Shown here in pieces: positions 1 through 6,860 of a DNA stretch of 19,825 bases. The notes under the pieces are model-generated. The model was given only the letters and a program-made list of their open reading frames with translations, ran no database searches and was not told the origin of the DNA. The position numbers and the translations under genes were made by a program. How positions within the stretch are numbered: the first letter of the stretch is position 1; every line of letters begins with the position of its first letter. The DNA is from an uncultured Sutterella sp. (GTDB taxonomy: Bacteria; Pseudomonadota; Gammaproteobacteria; Burkholderiales; Burkholderiaceae_F): assembly GCA_905201055.1 (NCBI GenBank), contig CAJKMT010000027.1, positions 1 through 19,825 of the forward strand, written 5' to 3'.

Positions 1-135
1 CGTACTTTGCAGCCAGTTGTGGAGGAGCTCCGCTATCTATCATTAAACAGTACATCGAACAACAAAATACACCTCAATAGCCGATTAAAATCGGCGTTCC
101 TTATATCCTCGGCATCAATGCCGGGGCTTTACGGA
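1..135 (+). mobile_element. Right end of an IS200/IS605-family insertion sequence (left part outside window)
   Basis: Seen: the 3' end of a transposase-like frame stops at 80. It is followed at once by a hairpin (6-bp arms 80-85 and 90-95, loop TAAA) and then by a second one (8-bp arms 107-114 and 119-126, one G-T pair, 4-nt loop), ending in CTTTACGG. Known: IS200/IS605 elements lack terminal inverted repeats and instead carry subterminal hairpins recognised by TnpA; a hairpin followed by a TTTACG-like end is common at right ends. Inferred: the element ends near 130-141, inside the 3' end of the arginase-like gene on the other strand. The exact end cannot be fixed without the left end or an empty site. 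Confidence 0.55.
3..80 (+). CDS. tnpA: IS200/IS605 TnpA-like transposase, C-terminal fragment (cut by window edge)
   Basis: An open frame enters from the left edge and ends at TAG 78-80. The 25 visible residues start YFAASCGGAPLSIIKQYIEQ. A YF-x-G-G stretch followed by an amphipathic helix ending in Y-I-E-Q-Q resembles the C-terminal end of the Y1-transposases (HUH, single catalytic Tyr) of IS200/IS605, which cut and rejoin single-stranded DNA. The catalytic Tyr and HUH motif would lie to the left of the window. The call rests on a short remembered pattern plus the two hairpins directly downstream; a fragment of another protein is possible. Confidence 0.55.
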   Translation, partial: YFAASCGGAPLSIIKQYIEQQNTPQ

Positions 136-918
136 ACTGGCAGTAAAGCCGACGATATCGCTGTTGTCCGAAATGAGTTTCAGGATGGACTCAAGTTGTT
201 GGAGAGTCATTCGGCCGCCGCCAGAGCCGTCACCCACAAGTTCGGGATTGGCAAAATAGGTTGAATGGAAGCACCGGGGATCGAGGACGTCGATATCCAA
301 ATGAACCAGCAGATGATCGCTTCCTTTGACAAAAGCCTGAATGTCATTGTCCGATACAAAATTTTCAGTTTGAACTTTGTAGTTCACGCCGAGATCATCT
401 AGGAATTTGGCTTGATAGTCGTGAAGCGACTGCAAACCGACATACAACAGATCACCGGGGTTAAACGCAGGATTTTTCAAGGCGGCACTCAGTGACGGTT
501 CTCCTGCACCCATCAATGCACCGAGCACCATGGCGTGTGCATTGGGATAACCGTTTTGCGGCACGGATACGTCAGGATGAGCGTCAATCCAAAGGATTCT
601 GACATCCGGATACAGACCGTGCAGGTAATCAAAAGGCGCGTGAGAGACCAAACAATTGCCGCCGATCGTGATGATTCGGTCCGGCTGCGAGTCGGCGATT
701 ACTTTTTGCGCGGCTTTAATGCCCGCTAAAACTTCGCTTTTTCCCAGTATTCCGTCTTCGATTAATCGTTCAGTGCCGTCGGGGGCGGCGATATCAACTT
801 TTATTGTCGGCTGATCGGGATTGGCCGGCAAAATGTGCTGCAGAAGATTGGCGCCAAAATAGTAGGTTGTCAGACCGCCCGAGAGCCAGTCAGGGTAGAG
901 TAAACGAATGGTTTTCAT
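115..918 (-). CDS. Arginase/agmatinase-family (ureohydrolase-like) protein, C-terminus probably replaced by IS sequence
   Basis: This 267-residue protein has the ureohydrolase fold signatures in order: GGNCLVSHAP at 86-95, WIDAHPD at 110-116 and HLDIDVLDP at 206-214. Asp112, His114, Asp116, Asp208 and Asp210 correspond to known Mn ligands. The first motif is GGNC instead of the usual GGDH, so one expected His ligand is missing; GGDC-type relatives of unknown substrate are, as far as I recall, a subgroup. The family normally continues after a V-G-x-T-x-A-E-x-L-P-W segment. Here the match stops at IVGFTA (255-260), and the last residues SSVKPRH are read from the adjoining IS end. Substrate is unknown (arginine, agmatine or another guanidino compound). 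No Shine-Dalgarno is visible before ATG 918, and an 8-bp hairpin (928-950) lies just upstream. Confidence 0.8.
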   Translation of the reverse strand: MKTIRLLYPDWLSGGLTTYYFGANLLQHILPANPDQPTIKVDIAAPDGTERLIEDGILGKSEVLAGIKAAQKVIADSQPDRIITIGGNCLVSHAPFDYLHGLYPDVRILWIDAHPDVSVPQNGYPNAHAMVLGALMGAGEPSLSAALKNPAFNPGDLLYVGLQSLHDYQAKFLDDLGVNYKVQTENFVSDNDIQAFVKGSDHLLVHLDIDVLDPRCFHSTYFANPELVGDGSGGGRMTLQQLESILKLISDNSDIVGFTASSVKPRH

Positions 919-989
919 AATGTGAGAGAATTGAGAAATAACTCTCTGAGTTTAATGAGATTGCCCCTTTTTTCTGAAAACCGTACTAT

Positions 990-1022
990 TTGAATGCAAA
1001 AAGAAATGGATTGCTATACAAT
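990..1022 (+). promoter_or_regulatory. Probable rplS promoter (extended -10)
   Basis: TGCTATACA at 1012-1020 fits an extended -10 (TG-n-TATAnn). A weak TTGAAT lies at 990-995 with a 19-bp spacer. An alternative upstream pair is TTGCCC at 961-966 and TACTAT at 984-989 (17-bp spacer). Either leaves a leader of 120 nt or more before rplS, which has no same-strand gene upstream in the window. Confidence 0.4.
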
Positions 1023-1085
1023 AGCGGTCTTTCCGTTTGAAGAGAGCGGAGAGGTTTTTATGTTTAATTAAAACCCATCCTATCG

Positions 1086-1125
1086 GTGGTGACGATGCGC
1101 GGACATTGATCCGACCGCAGACCAC
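1086..1125 (+). promoter_or_regulatory. Structured rplS leader hairpin next to the start region
   Basis: The arms TGCGCGGA (1096-1103) and TCCG-AC-CGCA (1110-1119, 2-nt bulge) pair fully around a 6-nt loop. Outside them, GTGGT (1086-1090) pairs with ACCAC (1121-1125) across an asymmetric internal loop. The structure ends at the base before three consecutive in-frame ATGs (1126-1134) and 15 nt before the GGAG of rplS. A role in L19 autoregulation is inference. Confidence 0.45.
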
Positions 1126-1149
1126 ATGATGATGGTTTTGGAGAAAAAA

Positions 1150-1512
1150 ATGAATCTTATCCAAACGTTGGAACAAGAAGAAATCGCCCGCGTGACCGCC
1201 GGCAAGACCTATCCTGAATTCGCTGCCGGTGACACGGTTGTCGTGAACGTCAACGTCGTTGAAGGTTCCCGCAAGCGCGTCCAAGCTTACGAAGGTGTTG
1301 TGATCGCCCGCCGCAACCGCGGTTTGAACTCCTCCTTCATCGTTCGTAAGATCTCGAGCGGCGAAGGTGTTGAACGTACGTTCCAACTCTATGCCCCGAC
1401 GATCGCCAGCATCGAAGTGAAGCGCCGCGGTGATGTTCGCCGTGCCAAGCTCTACTACTTGCGTGATCGCGCCGGTAAGGCTGCTCGTATTAAGGAAAAG
1501 CTCTCCAAGTAA
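1150..1512 (+). CDS. rplS: 50S ribosomal protein L19
   Basis: This 120-residue protein matches L19 along its length: N-terminal MNLIQTLEQEEIAR, then GDTVVVNVNVVEGSRKRVQAYEG, IVRKISSGEGVERTF and the basic end KLYYLRDRAGKAARIKEKL. L19 sits at the 30S-50S interface of the large subunit. ATG 1150 is chosen because GGAG (1140-1143) lies 6 nt upstream and the family begins with M-N-x-I; in-frame ATGs at 1126, 1129 and 1132 would add MMMVLEKK without a ribosome site. Bacterial rplS often ends an rpsP-rimM-trmD operon. Here the upstream neighbour is on the other strand, so rplS appears to be transcribed alone from its own promoter to the terminator at 1557. Codon use is strongly biased, as expected for high expression. 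Confidence 0.98.
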   Translation: MNLIQTLEQEEIARVTAGKTYPEFAAGDTVVVNVNVVEGSRKRVQAYEGVVIARRNRGLNSSFIVRKISSGEGVERTFQLYAPTIASIEVKRRGDVRRAKLYYLRDRAGKAARIKEKLSK

Positions 1513-1556
1513 TGGAGATCCTTTCAGCAATACGTCAGTAAGCTGTTACGAATACA

Positions 1557-1586
1557 AAAGCGGTTGGCCTAAAAACCAACCGCTTT
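1557..1586. terminator. Bidirectional rho-independent terminator of rplS and potE
   Basis: A perfect 11-bp stem, AAAGCGGTTGG (1557-1567) with CCAACCGCTTT (1576-1586), encloses an 8-nt loop CCTAAAAA. It lies 44 nt after the rplS stop and between two convergent genes. A-rich and T-rich flanks on either side would give a short U-tract on each strand (TTTGTTT on plus, TTTTGTATT on minus). Confidence 0.8.
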
Positions 1587-1640
1587 GTTTATCCGGCGCC
1601 GCAGAAACCGCTTGAATCGCAGTTTCTGACATGCGTTCAA

Positions 1641-2972
1641 TTACTCATTGCCTCTGAGTTTTCCTTTCACTTCAAGCGACTTGGCCGCATAACCGTAAAG
1701 CCAAATACCCACGAATGTCGCAAGAGCTCCCCACATCATGGCATTGGGGCCGCAGGCGTAAAGCGCATAAAGTGAGTAGGCCGATGCAAAAGAAGCGACA
1801 ATAGTGGTGCGTCTGACAATGGCAGGGTTGTTGACCGGCTCGCGGTGCAGAATCACGTTGACTGCGGCAAAAGCGAGCAGGTAGGGCACAAGGTTCGTGA
1901 CCACGGCCAAATCCTTCAGGATATAGAACTGCTGCTCAAGTCTCGGGTCAATCGTGAGCAGTGCCGCAAGCGATTGAAAAAGCAAAATAATGATAATGCC
2001 CACGATAGGCACGTTCAGTCGGCTGACCTTTGAGAAGATTTTCGGGAAATAGCCTTCCTTTGATGAGACACGAAACACTTCGGCAATCGTGAACTGCCAG
2101 CTCGTCAGGCAGCCTGCGCAGGCCAGTGCCATCAAAGCCATCACAAATTTACCGACTTCGGGCGAGAACATAGTGGCAAAAACAAGTCCGAAAGGTGCCG
2201 TGGAGCGTGAAAGCACAGCGTTATCGACAATGCCGAAGCTGATGTTGTTGGCAAGAATGTAAACAACGCCTGCGCCGATCGTGGCAAGCACCATGGCGCG
2301 GGGAACGGATTTTTCAGGATTTTCAACAGCTTCGGAATTGGCGCAGGCAGTCTCAAGCCCTAAAAATCCCCAAAGCGTCATGGAAATGGCGGCCGACAAC
2401 CCTTCAAAAGGCGTCAGATTTTGCGGATTCCAGGCCTCAACATAGCGGTCCACCGAGAACCAGTTCCAGCCGATCACCGTCAGAATGATGATCGGAATGA
2501 GAATGCCGTAATTGGAAAAATGAGAAAGTCTGCCGATAAAGCGCGCGCCGCCGATATTGGGCAGACTGCAAAGCCAAATGACAAAGATACTTGCCAGGCC
2601 CATTTCAAGGGGAGTCAGATTCCAGTCAAAAAGAACCATCACGTAGCCCACAATGGAAATTGCAATCGTCAGGTTGGCGATGATGAGCGAGACGCCGTAG
2701 CTGAAATTGGCGATGAAACTGCCCGATTTTCCGAAAGCATAGGAGGCGTAGCCGCCGAGTCCTCCGCTTTTGCGGCTGAACATGCCGCATTTGGCAAAAG
2801 TGTAGGCAATGGCGGTGGCTCCGCTGATGGTGACAAGCCAGGCAAAAATCGATTGAGTGCCGACTTCGGCCAATTTAGTGGGCATCAAAATAATGGAAGA
2901 GCCCAGCATATTGAGCATGACGGCCATCGTCAGCTGCAAGCAAGTCATTTTCGGCTTTTCAATGATGGTCAT
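1641..2972 (-). CDS. potE: PotE-like putrescine/ornithine antiporter (APC superfamily)
   Basis: This is a 443-residue, 12-helix-type inner-membrane transporter close in length to E. coli PotE (439). Shared stretches include MLPTKLAEVGT-like text at 29-39, FAKCGMFSRKSGG (59-71), MTLWGFLGLETACAN (198-212) and SWQFTIAEVF (291-300). Residues reported as important for putrescine transport in E. coli PotE (Glu207, Trp292, Tyr425) are present as Glu207, Trp292 and Tyr426. PotE exchanges putrescine for ornithine and can import putrescine with protons. No ornithine decarboxylase (speF), its usual E. coli partner, is adjacent, so exact substrates are less certain; a related APC antiporter (cadaverine/lysine or arginine/agmatine) is the alternative. 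It has its own promoter at 3020-3048 and a weak ribosome site, TAAGAAAA. It ends convergent with rplS. Confidence 0.88.
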   Translation of the reverse strand: MTIIEKPKMTCLQLTMAVMLNMLGSSIILMPTKLAEVGTQSIFAWLVTISGATAIAYTFAKCGMFSRKSGGLGGYASYAFGKSGSFIANFSYGVSLIIANLTIAISIVGYVMVLFDWNLTPLEMGLASIFVIWLCSLPNIGGARFIGRLSHFSNYGILIPIIILTVIGWNWFSVDRYVEAWNPQNLTPFEGLSAAISMTLWGFLGLETACANSEAVENPEKSVPRAMVLATIGAGVVYILANNISFGIVDNAVLSRSTAPFGLVFATMFSPEVGKFVMALMALACAGCLTSWQFTIAEVFRVSSKEGYFPKIFSKVSRLNVPIVGIIIILLFQSLAALLTIDPRLEQQFYILKDLAVVTNLVPYLLAFAAVNVILHREPVNNPAIVRRTTIVASFASAYSLYALYACGPNAMMWGALATFVGIWLYGYAAKSLEVKGKLRGNE

Positions 2973-3019
2973 TTTTCTTAACTGATCAATATCTTTCTGA
3001 GGTTGAAAAAAGTGGTGGC

Positions 3020-3048
3020 ATTGTACCGAAGCTTTGCCGTTAGTCCAA
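3020..3048 (-). promoter_or_regulatory. sigma70 promoter of potE
   Basis: On the minus strand TTGGAC (3043-3048) and TACAAT (3020-3025) are separated by exactly 17 bp; each matches the consensus at five of six positions. Transcription would start near 3013, giving a leader of about 40 nt before ATG 2972. Confidence 0.7.
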
Positions 3049-3058
3049 TAGAATTTAG

Positions 3059-3077
3059 CGGAAAAAATACTTTTCCG
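3059..3077 (-). terminator. Weak terminator-like hairpin downstream of rsgA
   Basis: A 7-bp stem, CGGAAAA (3059-3065) with TTTTCCG (3071-3077), has a 5-nt loop and lies 51 nt after the rsgA stop, just upstream of the potE promoter. The U-tract on the minus strand is poor (CTAAATTC), so termination may be partial. Confidence 0.35.
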
Positions 3078-3128
3078 TTCAGGCGCGAATGCTGATGGTT
3101 TTGTCAGAGGGAGGATGTCTCGAAATAA

Positions 3129-4052
3129 TTACCAAACAGGTGGCTTTTCAAGCTGCTCGGCAACGGCTCGATAAAAATCGTAGCGTTCTTGGGAAAGAGT
3201 GCCTTCCTGCAGGGCGTTTTTCACCGCGCACCCGGGCTCTTTGAGGTGTTTGCAGTTGGCAAAGCGGCAGCCTCCGACGTGAGCGGCAATATCGGGCATT
3301 GCGCGAATCACATCGTTGAGTGTCAGGTGAGCAAGGCCAAACTCCTGAAAGCCCGGCGAGTCAATGACAAAGCCTTCGGCGCGGTCAAGATCATAAAGAG
3401 TGGTGACTGTGGTGGTCTGACGACCGAGATTGAGCGCCTGAGAGTATTCCTGGGTTTTGGCGTTGGCGTCTTTGACTAAAAGATTCAAAATGGTGGACTT
3501 ACCCATGCCGGACTGACCGACTAAAAGCGAGCGCCGAGTATTGAAAATACCGTCCAATTCTTCAATGGTCTTTTGTTCGGCATCCTGAGCGCTTAAAGCG
3601 TGGGTTTCATAACCCAATTCAGAAAGTGACTTCAGAAAACGCTCAGCCTGCTGTGCGCCTTCTGCTAAATCCGTTTTATTTCTCACCACAATGGGGCGTA
3701 CGTCGGCGGCATGAGCCGCAAGCAGCGCCTTCCAGACAAACCAGGGATTAAACCGAGGGCATGACGCATAGACGATGACTAATGTGTCGATGTTGGCAGC
3801 CAAAGTCTTTGTGCGCCATTCATCCTGCCGAAATAAAAGACTTGAGCGCTCTTTAATGGATTCGATAGCAACGGTGTTGTCGACCGCGGCAGAGCAGACA
3901 ACTTCGTCACCCACCACCACGTCGCCTTTTTTGCCCCGCCGATGGGCTTCAAACAAATGCCCCTCATCATCGCGCACGAAATGGTGGCGTCCGTGACAGG
4001 AAACCACTTGAGCGTGAAATCGTTCGCTGTGCTTTTGTGCTTTAGGAGGCAT
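3129..4052 (-). CDS. rsgA: Ribosome small-subunit GTPase RsgA
   Basis: This 307-residue protein is a circularly permuted GTPase: the G4 motif NKTD (125-128) precedes the P-loop GQSGMGKST (179-187) and DSPG (231-234). A C-terminal zinc site follows, Cys262, Cys267, His269 and Cys275, after an N-terminal OB-fold region. RsgA acts in late 30S maturation, checking the decoding centre and hydrolysing GTP. ATG 4052 overlaps the end of the upstream M48-like gene by 11 nt, suggesting translational coupling; an in-frame TTG at 4073 would add seven residues. In many Betaproteobacteria rsgA lies in the same orn/M48 neighbourhood, so the context supports the call. Confidence 0.97.
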   Translation of the reverse strand: MPPKAQKHSERFHAQVVSCHGRHHFVRDDEGHLFEAHRRGKKGDVVVGDEVVCSAAVDNTVAIESIKERSSLLFRQDEWRTKTLAANIDTLVIVYASCPRFNPWFVWKALLAAHAADVRPIVVRNKTDLAEGAQQAERFLKSLSELGYETHALSAQDAEQKTIEELDGIFNTRRSLLVGQSGMGKSTILNLLVKDANAKTQEYSQALNLGRQTTTVTTLYDLDRAEGFVIDSPGFQEFGLAHLTLNDVIRAMPDIAAHVGGCRFANCKHLKEPGCAVKNALQEGTLSQERYDFYRAVAEQLEKPPVW

Positions 4053-6105
4053 TGTCTTTATTTGTTTTCTCAAATAACTGACGCTGACGTTCAGTCATGA
4101 TTTTCAGAGCACGGACCCGGCGCGAAGCTTTTCCGAAAAGGGGCACCTTGGCGCTGTCTTCCTCGGACTGAGCTTCGGAGGATTCATCGTTTTGTTCCGT
4201 TTGAGGTGTCTCAGTTGTCGCCTCCTGAAGATCTTCCGCAACGGACTTTTCCTCAGTCACCGTGTCTTGAATCGGCTCAACAGAAGCCGGCTCTTTGATT
4301 TCATCGGCTTCTTTTTCATTCACCGCGGAATCATCGGCCTTGACAGATTCCTCTTCCTTCACCGGATCCGAAGATGACATCGGCACATCGGGCATCGGAT
4401 CGGGCTCTTGCGTGACTTCGTCATCAATTGAAGAAACCTCTTCTTTTTCCGTCATTGTCTCTTTTGCGGCAGGCTGCTTTTCTTTTTGCAGCATGCGCTT
4501 TAATTTCTGCCAGATATCTTTTACCCCTTCAGACAACGTTTTGCCGTACATCGGGTGATTGCTGTTTTCTTTGCCAAGCTCTTCCTGGGCTTCCTGTAAA
4601 GAGGGATCCTGATAGGAGTCAAGCGCCAGCGCGGGCTTAAGTGACGCATCACTTTGAGCCCGTTTTATCAGCACTTTCTCAAACTGACGATTTAATTGAT
4701 GAAGCCGGCGGTCACGCTTTTCCGCCTCAATGACTTTCTGTTCCTGTTTGGAAATCAATGCCGCGGAGACATTTTCCAATTGGTGAAGCACCGTGAGCGA
4801 ATCATTGCGCTCGACTTGAGACTGATAGCGCTCCTGCAGGCTTTCGGACTTGCGTTCGACGTGACGGATGCGCGACATCAGGCTGGGCTCATGGGAAAAG
4901 AGCAGATCAAAAAAGCCGAGCGTGACACTGGAATGACGCATCGGGGTGGGGAATAGGGCAATGAGAGAACTCACCGTCACTTTCAGACCGGTGTGTTTCA
5001 TCGCAAAAGTGTCCGAAGCGAAAATCAGATGTCTTAAGAAGGCATCCATCGGCAGTCTGAACGGGAAAAGCAGTACAGGCAAAGCCACAATCGCAAAGGT
5101 GAGCACTGAGCCATAATAGGGGCCCGGGCCATAGACGCGCAGACCGATTTCATCCAGAAACCAGGATTGAGGGGCAAACCAGGCTAAGAAGGCAAACACG
5201 AAGAAGCCGGCCGCGGCGCACATAAACCAAGCCTGGAAATACATGTGACTTAAGTTTCTCGCGAGTGCGTGAGCAGCAACAGCCTGAAGGTCAGATAAAC
5301 TCAGACGCTCATAGATGTCACGGCGGAAATAGAGTCTGACATTTTGCCGGTGCCCGAAGGCAAATGCGGGCGGCAGCTCCTCATTGTCTTTTGTCTGAGC
5401 CACACGAACCTCGGCAATAGAAAAACCGGCTTTGGTACTTAACTCATCCAATTTGGCTTTGAGTTCTTCGTTTTCAACGAGACGGCCTCGGGTGGGTTTA
5501 ATGAAATAGCGCAAACGGCGCGCAAGGTTTAATGAGAAAACGAGGTACACGGCGAAAATCGCCCAACCGAGAAGCCACCACAAAGAGCCGCTGCCTTGCC
5601 AGAGAAAAAGCGCAATCCAGAGAATCGGCAGTACCGTAATCCAACCCAAGAGGGTGGTGAGGAAATAATTTTTAAACCATGACGAAGGCGTCTGCTTGGT
5701 GTAATCGAACGCTTCGCGCAGGCGAAATTCTTTGTACCAGCAAAAAGGCAGATCACAGGCAACGAAAATCATGCCGATACTGGCAGGCAGCATCCAGTGA
5801 AAGGCAAACTGGTCACCCACGGTGTTCATGAGCCAGTCGGAGATAGTGTTGATGCCGTCGCCTGCCGTGAGATAAATAATCAGAAGCGTTGTAACGGTGA
5901 CTTCAAGCCAATTGAGCTTTGTGCGGGCGATATCGTAATTGGCGGCTTTTTGATGCTGAGCCAGAGAGATTCTTTCGCGCAAGGGTTCAGGCACCTCATT
6001 GATCGTGCGCTTGAGGTGTATGATCTCGGCCAGACACGTAAAGCTGTGTACTAAAAAATAAAAGCACAAAGCGGCCAAGAAGACTTGAGCAAAAGTAAAA
6101 GTCAT
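4042..6105 (-). CDS. M48/Ste24-like membrane protein with degenerate protease motif and acidic tail
   Basis: This is a 687-residue integral membrane protein with hydrophobic segments near residues 3-25, 68-82, 103-122, 146-170, 174-192, 294-310 and 333-350. The first half follows the Ste24/CAAX-protease plan: an N-terminal multi-helix block, then a domain with an SHEPSLMSRI segment near 404, equivalent to the conserved T-H-P-P-x-x-x-R-I. The catalytic helix HExxH is replaced by HALAR (279-283), and the downstream E-A-D motif reads A-S-D (363-365). Thus the catalytic Glu, the second His and the third metal ligand are absent, and peptidase activity is unlikely. Residues about 400-510 are helical and charged; about 530-650 is a low-complexity Glu/Asp/Ser/Thr/Pro tail; the last 30 residues are basic. 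In other Betaproteobacteria an M48 peptidase occupies this slot beside orn. ATG 6105 has no visible ribosome site. Confidence 0.8.
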   Translation of the reverse strand: MTFTFAQVFLAALCFYFLVHSFTCLAEIIHLKRTINEVPEPLRERISLAQHQKAANYDIARTKLNWLEVTVTTLLIIYLTAGDGINTISDWLMNTVGDQFAFHWMLPASIGMIFVACDLPFCWYKEFRLREAFDYTKQTPSSWFKNYFLTTLLGWITVLPILWIALFLWQGSGSLWWLLGWAIFAVYLVFSLNLARRLRYFIKPTRGRLVENEELKAKLDELSTKAGFSIAEVRVAQTKDNEELPPAFAFGHRQNVRLYFRRDIYERLSLSDLQAVAAHALARNLSHMYFQAWFMCAAAGFFVFAFLAWFAPQSWFLDEIGLRVYGPGPYYGSVLTFAIVALPVLLFPFRLPMDAFLRHLIFASDTFAMKHTGLKVTVSSLIALFPTPMRHSSVTLGFFDLLFSHEPSLMSRIRHVERKSESLQERYQSQVERNDSLTVLHQLENVSAALISKQEQKVIEAEKRDRRLHQLNRQFEKVLIKRAQSDASLKPALALDSYQDPSLQEAQEELGKENSNHPMYGKTLSEGVKDIWQKLKRMLQKEKQPAAKETMTEKEEVSSIDDEVTQEPDPMPDVPMSSSDPVKEEESVKADDSAVNEKEADEIKEPASVEPIQDTVTEEKSVAEDLQEATTETPQTEQNDESSEAQSEEDSAKVPLFGKASRRVRALKIMTERQRQLFEKTNKDNAS

Positions 6106-6165
6106 GGGCAATTATGCGACAATATCGATTCCAAACGGCTAATTTTAAAGGATTTACGTTCCAAA

Positions 6166-6735
6166 ATGGCGATTGCGATTCAAAAAGATCCCCGCTACAG
6201 CGCGGATAACTTGATTTGGGTGGATATGGAAATGACGGGGCTGCAGCCCGAGGTTAACCGGGTCATCGAAGTGGCGGCAGTCATTACGGACGCGCAGTTA
6301 AACGTGATTCACGAGTGCCCGGTGCTTGCCATCAGGCAATCAGCCCGCACGATGGGCTCAATGGATGAATGGAATACGCAGACTCACGGGCGCTCGGGTT
6401 TGATTGACCGGGTATTGAGCTCTGAAATTGATGAGGAAAAGGCCTGCGACATTCTGCTTGCGGAGTTCGCTCGTTTTGTGCCCGAAGGCAAAAGCCCCAT
6501 GTGCGGCAATTCCATCGGTCAGGATCGGCGCTTTATGGCTCGCTGGATGCCTCGGCTTGAGAGCTACTTTCACTATCGCAATATCGACGTCTCGACGTTT
6601 AAAGAGCTTGCACGCCGCTGGGCGCCCTCGGTTCCCAACAGCTTTAAAAAGAGCACAAAGCACGAGGCGCTTTCCGATATTCTCGAAAGCATCGATGAGC
6701 TCAAGCACTATCGCAAGCACTTGATGAACTGTTAG
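6166..6735 (+). CDS. orn: Oligoribonuclease
   Basis: This 189-residue DEDDh 3'-5' exonuclease degrades 2-5 nt RNA fragments, the final step of RNA turnover. Motifs: WVDMEMTG with Asp20 and Glu22, GNSIGQDRRF with Asp120, the dimer/active-site segment SYFHYRNIDVST (133-144), and KHEALSDI with His166 and Asp171. ATG 6166 has AAAGGA at 6147-6152, spaced 13 nt, and gives a length near the family norm (about 181); the frame stays open upstream to 6085, but that part has no family similarity and overlaps the divergent gene. orn starts 60 bp from the M48-like gene, so the two promoters must overlap. Confidence 0.96.
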   Translation: MAIAIQKDPRYSADNLIWVDMEMTGLQPEVNRVIEVAAVITDAQLNVIHECPVLAIRQSARTMGSMDEWNTQTHGRSGLIDRVLSSEIDEEKACDILLAEFARFVPEGKSPMCGNSIGQDRRFMARWMPRLESYFHYRNIDVSTFKELARRWAPSVPNSFKKSTKHEALSDILESIDELKHYRKHLMNC

Positions 6736-6766
6736 AAGAAAAAATCTTAAAATTTCGCCACATAGC

Positions 6767-6795
6767 TCGAAAAACTTTTCAATTTCGGGTAAAAT
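6767..6795 (+). promoter_or_regulatory. Probable rpsO promoter
   Basis: TCGAAA (6767-6772) and TAAAAT (6790-6795) are 17 bp apart and match the sigma70 hexamers at four and five positions. They lie 32 nt after the orn stop. Transcription would start near 6802, leaving a leader of about 60 nt. Confidence 0.5.
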
Positions 6796-6804
6796 GGCGG
6801 CTTC

Positions 6805-6829
6805 CCACGACGTGGCCTAACTTCCACGT
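6805..6829 (+). promoter_or_regulatory. rpsO leader with two alternative hairpins
   Basis: CGTGG at 6811-6815 can pair either with CCACG just upstream (6805-6809) or, as ACGTGG (6810-6815), with CCACGT downstream (6824-6829, 8-nt loop). The two folds exclude each other. S15 leaders are known autoregulatory sites with lineage-specific folds; that this one binds S15 is inference. Confidence 0.4.
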
Positions 6830-6860
6830 TCGCATGTTTAATTTTTTTAAAGGTTAGAAA

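Noticed and set aside
115..918. Firm naming of the arginase-like gene as speB or rocF
   Set aside because: The GGNC motif and the missing C-terminus do not fit either enzyme, and the substrate cannot be inferred.
952..1530. A 192-codon minus-strand frame covering rplS
   Set aside because: It is an antisense shadow of the biased rplS codons and extends into the structured leader; no ribosome site or family similarity.
2421..2981. A 186-codon plus-strand frame opposite potE
   Set aside because: Antisense to a gene with many conserved residues; Asp/His/Gly-rich composition and no supporting signals.
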